Assembly: GCA_902782465.1 (NCBI GenBank)
Contig: CACZNH010000008.1
Location: forward strand, 24,408-88,407
Direction: 5' to 3'
From: an uncultured Bacteroidales bacterium
Lineage (GTDB): Bacteria > Bacteroidota > Bacteroidia > Bacteroidales > Muribaculaceae
DNA: 64,000 bases
Made by a program: the position numbers and the translations under genes. Of the stretch, positions 57,993 to 64,000 are shown in pieces; position 1 is the stretch's first letter, and every line of letters begins with the position of its first letter. The notes under the pieces were generated by a model, which saw nothing but the letters and a program-made list of their open reading frames with translations, did no database searches and was not told the origin of the DNA.

Positions 57993-59620
57993 TGACGGCT
58001 ATGAAGACAAGAATCATCATCAGTATAGCTGCCGTCCTGACATTGGCGGCATGCACCAAGTCGTTTGACGAAATCAACACCAACCAGCACCAGCTCACCG
58101 ACGAGGAACTGCAGGCCGACTATCAGAACGTGGGCGCCTTCTTCTCGCAGATGGTGTCGCGTGTCATCCTCTTTGACGACGGTTCGGGCAACTGCCTGTC
58201 ATCGGACTATCAGGTGGCGCAGGGTTTGAGTGCCGACGCCTTCTCGGGCTATTTAGCGCTCACGGGAACTTGGCGCAACGGCGTACACAACGGCTCCTAC
58301 AGTTTTGTGAGCGGCTGGTATGACCAGATGTTTACCCGCGCCTTCAGCGAGGTGATGCCTGCCTGGCAGCGTGTTACCCGTGTGGCAAGCGAAATGAACC
58401 AACCCGCTGTGGCTGCCTTGGCAACGGTGGTCAAGGTCGAGGCGCTGCACCGCGTGACCGACATGTATGGCCCCATTCCCTACATCCACTTCGGCAGCGG
58501 TTCGCTGGGGACGACCTACGACCGGCAGCAGGATGTATACAAAAAATTCTTTGCCGAACTCGACAGTGCCATCGACGTGCTTACACCGCTGGCCGAGTCG
58601 GGCGGAACGCTGTTGCCCGACTATGACAACGTCTATGAGGGCAATGTCGCCCGCTGGGTGAAGTTTGCCAACACCCTGCGTCTGCGTCTGGCACTGCGTG
58701 TGGTCTATGCCGACCCTGCCCTGGCACAGCAAGAGGCTGAGAAGTCGGCAGCATGTCCGTTGGGCTTCATCGAGACCGCGGTCGAGCGTGCCCAACTGCA
58801 GCATAGCCGCCTGACCTATTTCCACCCCAACTACGACATGGCCTACAACTTCAATGCGGGCGAGGTGCGCATGGGGGCGACGATGGACTGCTACATGAAC
58901 GGTTATAGCGACCCGCGTCTGCCGGTTTACTTCGTGCCCGCCAGCAGCGACAACAAGTATCACGGCGTGCGACTGGGCGTCCACAACATGAATCCCACAA
59001 ATTATGCCGGACAATATGTCTCCAATCTGAACATCGACCGTGCAACGACGCCCATCGTGTGGATGACGGCTGCCGAGAGCTTCTTCCTGCAGGCCGAGGC
59101 TGCACTGCGGGGCTGGAACATGGGCGGCACGGCACGGGCATTCTACGAGGCAGGCATCCGCGCCTCGTTCGGCGAGAACGGGGTCGGTGGCGAGGACGCT
59201 TATATCTCAAACTCGACCCTGGTGCCCACTCGCTATGTCGATAACACCAAGGGTCGCAACGCTACCGCTGCACCCAGCGACATCACCATTGCTTGGGACG
59301 ATGAGGCGGACTTTGAGACCAACCTGGAGCGCATCATCACCCAGAAGTGGATTGCCATGTACCCCGATGGTTGTGAGGGCTGGGCAGAGTTCCGCCGCAC
59401 AGGCTATCCCCGCCTGCTGCCTGTGGTGAACAACGACAGCCAGGGACTCATCGACACGCAGATTCAGGTGCGCCGCTGCCCCTTCCCTGTCCAGGAGTAT
59501 AATACTAACCAGGCCGCTGTTCAGGCCGCTGTCCAACTGTTGGATAGCGAGGCCCTGGGCGGTGGACAGGACAATGGCGGCACCCGCCTGTGGTGGGACC
59601 GTAGAGTGATTGGAGATTAG
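57992..59620 (+). CDS. SusD/RagB-family surface glycan-binding lipoprotein
   Basis: The 542-residue precursor has a lipobox TLAAC (Cys21) and a SusD-like TPR fold (NEINTNQHQLTD-type start, KVEALHRVTDMYGPIPYIHF, FANTLRLRLALRVVY, WMTAAESFFLQAEAALRGW, QKWIAMYPDGCEGWAEFRR). It binds glycans and caps the SusC transporter. The start could also be the ATG 9 bases later (58001). Translational coupling to SusC is through TAATG. Confidence 0.93.
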   Translation: MTAMKTRIIISIAAVLTLAACTKSFDEINTNQHQLTDEELQADYQNVGAFFSQMVSRVILFDDGSGNCLSSDYQVAQGLSADAFSGYLALTGTWRNGVHNGSYSFVSGWYDQMFTRAFSEVMPAWQRVTRVASEMNQPAVAALATVVKVEALHRVTDMYGPIPYIHFGSGSLGTTYDRQQDVYKKFFAELDSAIDVLTPLAESGGTLLPDYDNVYEGNVARWVKFANTLRLRLALRVVYADPALAQQEAEKSAACPLGFIETAVERAQLQHSRLTYFHPNYDMAYNFNAGEVRMGATMDCYMNGYSDPRLPVYFVPASSDNKYHGVRLGVHNMNPTNYAGQYVSNLNIDRATTPIVWMTAAESFFLQAEAALRGWNMGGTARAFYEAGIRASFGENGVGGEDAYISNSTLVPTRYVDNTKGRNATAAPSDITIAWDDEADFETNLERIITQKWIAMYPDGCEGWAEFRRTGYPRLLPVVNNDSQGLIDTQIQVRRCPFPVQEYNTNQAAVQAAVQLLDSEALGGGQDNGGTRLWWDRRVIGD

Positions 59621-59649
59621 TGATTAGTGATTAGAGATTAGTGATTTGA
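59615..59649 (+). repeat. Heptamer array before the GH18 gene
   Basis: Five 7-bp units: GATTAGT, GATTAGT, GATTAGA, GATTAGT, GATTTGA. They start inside the SusD stop region and end 5 bases before the GH18 ATG at 59655. Confidence 0.75.
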
Positions 59650-59654
59650 GAGAT

Positions 59655-60587
59655 ATGAAACTGACAAGATATATATCGGCGGCGTTGCTTCTCCTGGCTG
59701 TCGCGGCTTGTGACACCGAGCCCGAGGCGCTGGACCTGCAGCCGCTCAAGGAGTATAGCGACGAGTATTACCAGGCGTTGCGTGACTACAAGGCAAGTCC
59801 GCACGAGATTTGCTACGTCTATTATGCCGACTGGGCACCCATCGAGGGCGCCAGCGGCTACAAGGATCCCGCCTCGTGGGGCGAGCGCATCATCGGTCTG
59901 CCCGACAGCATCGACCTGGTGAACCTGTGGATGGGAATCCCCACGCCCAAGATGCACCCCGTTGCCTATCAGGACATGATAGAGACGCGTGAGAAGAAGG
60001 GCACCCGCTTCATCTTCCATGCCGATGCGTCCAACTATAACCACCGTTTCACCATCGACGGCCGCAATTATGACCTCTCCAACGACCGCAGCGAGGAGGC
60101 TATCCGCGCCTATGCCCGCTGGGTGTGCGACACGGTTGTTAAAACCGGTCTTGACGGTGCCGATTTCGACTACGAGGGCTGGAGTGGCCAGCACTTGACA
60201 TGGGCCATCGAGGAGTGTGACAAAATCTTCGGTCCCAACGGCCAGTACCCCGAAAAGCTGGTCATCGTGGACTATTTCTCGGTATCGCCCCCTGTGGCGT
60301 GTGACCCCTATGTGGATTACTTCATCAAGCAGGCCTACAGTCAGCAGGGCGCCGGTGTGGGAGCTATGGGACACCCCGACGAGAAAACCGTCTATTGCGA
60401 ATCCTTCGGCCAGAAGCCCACGGGCGGCGAAATCTTCAATTATGCCGCTTGGGAGCCTGAAACTGGTCACAAGGGCGGCTGTGGCGCCTACTATGTGGAG
60501 CGCAACTACTACAACACGAGCGACGGTGTGCCCTATGGTGCCATTCGTCGTGCCATCCAGATTATGAACCCTGCCAAAACCCGATAA
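59655..60587 (+). CDS. GH18-family lipoprotein, probable endo-beta-N-acetylglucosaminidase
   Basis: The 310-residue precursor has a lipobox LLAVAAC (Cys19). The TIM-barrel motif GLDGADFDYEGW carries the GH18 DxxDxDxE residues D167, D170, D172 and the catalytic Glu174. EICYVYYADW and LVIVDYFSVSP fit the barrel strands. With SusC/SusD and a DUF1735-LamG protein it most likely cleaves the chitobiose core of N-glycans at the cell surface. The ATG at 59655 is preferred over an in-frame TTG 9 bases earlier. Confidence 0.88.
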   Translation: MKLTRYISAALLLLAVAACDTEPEALDLQPLKEYSDEYYQALRDYKASPHEICYVYYADWAPIEGASGYKDPASWGERIIGLPDSIDLVNLWMGIPTPKMHPVAYQDMIETREKKGTRFIFHADASNYNHRFTIDGRNYDLSNDRSEEAIRAYARWVCDTVVKTGLDGADFDYEGWSGQHLTWAIEECDKIFGPNGQYPEKLVIVDYFSVSPPVACDPYVDYFIKQAYSQQGAGVGAMGHPDEKTVYCESFGQKPTGGEIFNYAAWEPETGHKGGCGAYYVERNYYNTSDGVPYGAIRRAIQIMNPAKTR

Positions 60588-60590
60588 ACG

Positions 60591-61808
60591 ATGAAAAAGA
60601 CATTATTATATATGTTTCTGATGGTGGTCGGTGTCTTGCTGGCTGCCTGCGATAGCGAGGGTGATAAATTTGACTACGAGAAGGTGGGTCTGCTCATCAC
60701 GGGCACCGAACAGGTGCCGGTGCAGCGGTTTACCGTCGATGAATTGCCCGCTACCTATGCCGTGACTGTCAAGGCGACGCGTCGCACGGCCAGGGACGTT
60801 ACTGTGCGTCTGGCCATCGACACATCGCTGGTGCGCGCCTATAATGCCAAGCACGGCACTGCCTATTATCCTGTGCCCGCCTCCTGTGTCGCCATCGAGA
60901 ACAGTGCGGTGACCATCGGTCAGGGTGAAGCTCTCTCCACAGCAGCCCAGGTCAAGGTCCTCAATACCGACGGCTTTATCGAGGGCGCTACCTATGTCAT
61001 TCCCGTGACCATTAGGCAGGTCGAGGGCGACGGCGGTGAGGTCATCGAGAGTTCGCGCACGATTTTCCTGCAGATTTCCCGCATCATCTCGTTCTATTCG
61101 CTCGAGAATAACCAGAACGCCTCGTCCAACTACATCTTCCCTGACGACAAGATGGTCAACCTCACCAATTACACCATCGAGTTCAAGGTGTATTCCTACA
61201 AGTTCGGCAACGTGGGCGATATCAAGCGCGTCCTGGCCATCGAGGGCAAGAACGAGGAGGAAGCCAACATGTTCCGCTTTGGCGAGAACGGCTCGGCGGG
61301 CGGCGACATCCTGCAGTGGGTACTGCCTGGCGGCAGGTGCTTCTCATCGACCCATTTCAAGACCAACCGCTGGTATCTCATTTCCTGCACCTACGACGGC
61401 TCGACCTTCAAGATGTATGTCGATGGCGTCGAGGATGCCCAGGCAAGCGGCACGGGCAAGGCAACGCCCTTCCAGCGCTTTGAATTGGGAATGTCGTGGG
61501 GCAATTACCGCAACAGTCAGTTCTTCTCGGGCCGCTTGTGTGAGGTGCGCCTGTGGAACCGTGCCCTCACGGCAAGCGAAATCTCCACGGGCTTTGCCGG
61601 TGTGAATGCCCACAGCGACGGCCTCGTTGCCTACTGGAAAATGAACGAAGGCGAGGGCCACATCTTCCACGATGCCACGGGTCATGGCTATGACATGGAC
61701 TGGACCGACACCTGGCGCGACGACCGCGAGAACGGTGTCCTCGTTCCCCACGACTACAGCCCGTACATCAAGTGGATTAAAGACGACAACAACAAAGTCG
61801 CCCAATAA
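60591..61808 (+). CDS. DUF1735 (BT_3987-like N-terminal) and LamG-domain surface lipoprotein
   Basis: The 405-residue precursor has a lipobox LLAAC (Cys20). An N-terminal DUF1735-type Ig domain (about 30-165, AIDTSLVRAYNAKHGTAYYP) is followed by a LamG/ConA-like jelly roll (about 170-385, NLTNYTIEFKVYSYKFGN ... FSGRLCEVRLWNRALTASEI). It is a likely surface glycan-binding protein of the locus. It follows the GH18 gene after 3 bp and ends just before the compound hairpin region at 61817-61976. Confidence 0.9.
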   Translation: MKKTLLYMFLMVVGVLLAACDSEGDKFDYEKVGLLITGTEQVPVQRFTVDELPATYAVTVKATRRTARDVTVRLAIDTSLVRAYNAKHGTAYYPVPASCVAIENSAVTIGQGEALSTAAQVKVLNTDGFIEGATYVIPVTIRQVEGDGGEVIESSRTIFLQISRIISFYSLENNQNASSNYIFPDDKMVNLTNYTIEFKVYSYKFGNVGDIKRVLAIEGKNEEEANMFRFGENGSAGGDILQWVLPGGRCFSSTHFKTNRWYLISCTYDGSTFKMYVDGVEDAQASGTGKATPFQRFELGMSWGNYRNSQFFSGRLCEVRLWNRALTASEISTGFAGVNAHSDGLVAYWKMNEGEGHIFHDATGHGYDMDWTDTWRDDRENGVLVPHDYSPYIKWIKDDNNKVAQ

Positions 61809-61816
61809 TACATTTA

Positions 61817-61976
61817 AGCGGCATTCGCCGCTGTGTATGGTGTATTTGGCGGCTGTTGCCGCCGTGTATGGTGTATAGTGTATGGTGTATGGGTGAAGCG
61901 TGGTTGTCACAGCCCTCCATACACCATACACGCGCCAACGGCGCAAATCCACCATACACAGCGGGCAACGCCCGCT
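61817..61976. repeat. Compound inverted element with five nested hairpins and GTGTATG repeats
   Basis: The region between convergent genes alternates small perfect hairpins with GTGTATG-type heptamers. The hairpins are AGCGGC/GCCGCT at 61817-61832, GGCGGC/GCCGCC at 61848-61863, GCGCC/GGCGC at 61932-61944 and AGCGGGC/GCCCGCT at 61960-61976. The left half (61817-61893) and the right half (61917-61976) are inverted copies in overall layout. The hairpin sequences differ between halves while both arms remain complementary. Confidence 0.75.
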
Positions 61977-61980
61977 TTAA

Positions 61981-63294
61981 TCAATCGTCGTCGCCGCCGC
62001 TCAGCAGGTAGTCGATCAGGTCGGCAACGTCGCCTATGCCGATCTTGCCATCCTCGTCAAAGTCGGCGTTCTCCTCGTAGAATGAGGCGTCGCCGCCGCT
62101 CAGCAGGTAGTCGATCAGGCTGGTCACGTCGCCGATGCCGATGTTGCCGTCACCGTCCACGTCGCCAGGACCGGCGTTGATTTCCACGCCCACGATCTGC
62201 AGGAACTCCTTCCAGTAGTCAGCGCTGCTGTAATCCTCGACAGCGGCGATGGGAACCTTGAGGGTTGCTGTCTCATAGCAGTTGAAGCAGGCGCGGCCAG
62301 CCAGGGTGGGAGGCGTTACCGAGCGACTCATCACCGTGGTCAGAGCATCGCAGCCGTCAAAGGCCTGTGCGCCAATGGTGGCGACACTGCTGCCGATGGT
62401 GGCATCGGTCAACGTGGTGCAGCCCTTGAAGGCGTTGGCACCGATGGCGGTCACGTTGTCGGGGATGGTGACACGCGTCAGCGATGTGCAGTTCTCAAAG
62501 GCGTTGTACTCGATGCTCTGGATGCGCTTGCTCATCGTCACCTTGGTCAGGTCGGGACAATCCTTGAAGGCCTCGAAGCTGACGCCCGTCACGCGGTAGG
62601 TCACGCCCTCATAGTCCACCTGCTTGGGAATCGAAACAGTGCCGCTGTAGGTGTTGTAATCCGTGTCCTTATAGGTCACGCTGGCAGTGTTTTCGCCCGT
62701 CTTGACATAGTAGATGCCATCGACCTCAAAGTCATACTCGTCACCCACAATCGTCAAGAAGTTCTTCCAATAATTCGCCGCCTTGTAATCCTCAATCACT
62801 CCACGCGGAACTTTCAGCTTAGCAGTGCTGTAACAGCTCCTAAACGTGTAATCACTAGCCACAGTAGGAGGAACAACCGCACGACAGATAATCTGCAACA
62901 ACCCTGTACAGTTGTAGAACGCGTAAGTGCCGATTTCAGTTACTCCCGACGGAATCACAACGGATGACAACATTTTACAGCCATTAAACGCATACTGCCC
63001 GATGCTGGTTACACCCACAGGAATGTTGACACTGACAAGACTATCACAACCTGCAAACAGATAATTGTTGATTTTGGTCACGCTATCAGGAATAGCCACC
63101 TCAACCAACTGCTTGCAGTTGCGGAATGCGTAGCTTCCGATGGAGGTGACAGATGCGGGTATGGCGACCTCGGTAATCTTCGAGCCGTCAAGGAATTTGT
63201 CTGGCAGGAGCGTCACCTCGCTGCCGATGGTGACCTGCTCGATGTTGGCCGTCGGCATATCACCGCGTGAAGAGCAGCTGCGCGCGTTCCACAC
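61981..63294 (-). CDS. BspA-type leucine-rich-repeat protein with C-terminal dockerin, C-terminal part after a frameshift
   Basis: The 437-codon open frame starts at a non-standard GTG inside a sequence homologous to an internal part of the upstream fragment, so it is almost certainly the 3' part of one gene broken by a frameshift near 63260-63294. It has 23-residue LRR_5 units (IPASVTSIGSYAFRNCKQLV-type), a linker domain (about 190-230), more LRR units and a two-repeat dockerin (GPGDVDGDGNIGIGDVTSLI and ADFDEDGKIGIGDVADLIDY). Such proteins are exported adhesins. Confidence 0.8.
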   Translation of the reverse strand: MWNARSCSSRGDMPTANIEQVTIGSEVTLLPDKFLDGSKITEVAIPASVTSIGSYAFRNCKQLVEVAIPDSVTKINNYLFAGCDSLVSVNIPVGVTSIGQYAFNGCKMLSSVVIPSGVTEIGTYAFYNCTGLLQIICRAVVPPTVASDYTFRSCYSTAKLKVPRGVIEDYKAANYWKNFLTIVGDEYDFEVDGIYYVKTGENTASVTYKDTDYNTYSGTVSIPKQVDYEGVTYRVTGVSFEAFKDCPDLTKVTMSKRIQSIEYNAFENCTSLTRVTIPDNVTAIGANAFKGCTTLTDATIGSSVATIGAQAFDGCDALTTVMSRSVTPPTLAGRACFNCYETATLKVPIAAVEDYSSADYWKEFLQIVGVEINAGPGDVDGDGNIGIGDVTSLIDYLLSGGDASFYEENADFDEDGKIGIGDVADLIDYLLSGGDDD

Positions 63295-64000
63295 CAGTGA
63301 ACAAGCTGGAGCAGTTTGCGAACGTAGCCTTTTTTATTTCGGTCACTCCCTCTGGTATGACGATGCCGTCAAGAGCACTGCATCCGCTGAAGGCATAATG
63401 CCCGATGCTGGTCACGCCCGCGGGGATGTTGACGCTGGCCAGGCTGGTGCATCCATCGAACAGGTAGTTGCTGATGGCGGTCAGACCGTTTGGCAGGACG
63501 ACCTCGGTCAACTGCTTGCAGTTGCGGAATGCGTAGCTTCCGATGGAGGTGACAGATGCGGGTATGGCGACCTCGGTAATCTTCGAGCCGTCAAGGAAGT
63601 TGTCCGGCAGGAGCGTCACCTCGCTGCCGATGGTGACGCGCTCAATGTTCTCCGTGGGCATGTTGCCGCGCGATGAGCAGCTGCGAGCGTTCCACACGAG
63701 CGAGGTGAGGGCGTTGCAGCCGTAAAAAGCTGAGGAGCCGCTGGGGTAGGACGTGTAAATCGATGTCACTCCGGTTGGGATGTTGATGGCTGTGAGGCTT
63801 GAGCAGTTCTTGAACGTGCCCTCGTTGATTTTGGTCACTCCCTCAGGAATGACGATGCCGTCAAGAGCACTGCATCCGCTGAAGGCATACTGCCCGATGC
63901 TGGTCACTCCCTCAGGAATGACGATGCCGTCAAGAGCACTGCATCCGCTGAAGGCATACTGCCCGATGCTGGTCACGCCCGCGGGGATGTTGACGCTGGC
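63260..64000 (-). pseudogene. BspA-type leucine-rich-repeat gene, upstream fragment (frameshifted, cut by the window edge)
   Basis: The reading frame is open to the right window edge and runs into a stop at 63260 after CSSLFTGVERAQLLFTR, where the parallel copy in the same fragment reads NALTSLVWNARSC. Restoring frame (two bases added, or one removed) joins it to the downstream frame. Two near-identical segments (about 63107-63290 and 63510-63693) are 403 bp apart, which is not a multiple of three. Tandem 69-bp units near 63841 and 63910 are almost identical. The cause may be mutation, slippage between repeats or assembly error. Confidence 0.7.

Overview
The window looks like a chromosomal segment of a gut-type member of the Bacteroidales (Bacteroidota), most likely Muribaculaceae or Prevotellaceae; the sequence alone does not settle the family. 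The grounds are a SusC/SusD pair, a PorQ-like type IX secretion protein, BspA-type leucine-rich repeats, secreted proteins with dockerin modules, the alternative GlmU-like enzyme, PPi-dependent phosphofructokinase, weak Shine-Dalgarno signals, and many copies of the Bacteroidota promoter (-7 TAnnTTTG, often with TTG 19-21 bases upstream). No tRNA, rRNA, CRISPR array, integrase or transposase was recognised.

Layout. 1-3236: 3' part of a secreted C10 cysteine protease with a C-terminal dockerin. 3334-7336 (-): GlmU-like enzyme, PAP2 phosphatase and fmt. 7449-12348: rfbC, clpB, a Wza-like export lipoprotein and a Mug-like DNA glycosylase. 12509-14467: polytopic CapD/WbpM-type dehydratase. 14468-18000: a possible 42-residue secreted peptide, a DUF4251-like lipoprotein with an ECF-like membrane protein, and a small HExxH protein coupled to PBP4. 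18047-23691: an acidic protein, rsmI, a coiled-coil lipoprotein, glycerate kinase and an AspT/YidE-type transporter. 23713-28587: metallophosphoesterase, GH27 alpha-galactosidase and two paralogous dockerin/FISUMP secreted proteins.

28619-32449 is the most unusual region: a compact minus-strand unit with its own promoter and terminator. It encodes a portal-like protein, a small acidic scaffold-like protein, an SU10/DUF5309-like major capsid protein that begins with a transmembrane or lipoprotein-like segment, and a phage-type M15 peptidase. No terminase, tail, integrase or replication gene lies beside it. I read it as a domesticated, possibly membrane-tethered capsid cassette.

32595-45215 is mainly housekeeping: Ca2+ ATPase, GT2 synthase, small redox and PNPOx proteins, manA, mltG, porQ, a PAS protein and hydroxypyruvate reductase. 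45326-46705 holds an HU gene and an HU-TM-LysM fusion that could link nucleoid and envelope. 46719-50707 (-) is a dTDP-3-amino-3,6-dideoxyhexose operon (rfbA, two FdtA-like cupins, DegT aminotransferase, SGNH-like protein). 51191-54833 holds pfp, ribE, a YfcE-type phosphoesterase and a SPOR lipoprotein. 54876-61808 is a glycan-utilisation locus (SusC, SusD, GH18, DUF1735-LamG) resembling N-glycan loci. 61981-64000 (-) is a BspA-like LRR/dockerin gene broken by a frameshift and cut by the window edge.

A recurring oddity is a set of degenerate 7-bp tandem arrays of differing sequence in gene gaps. Several end only 1-2 bases before the next start codon.
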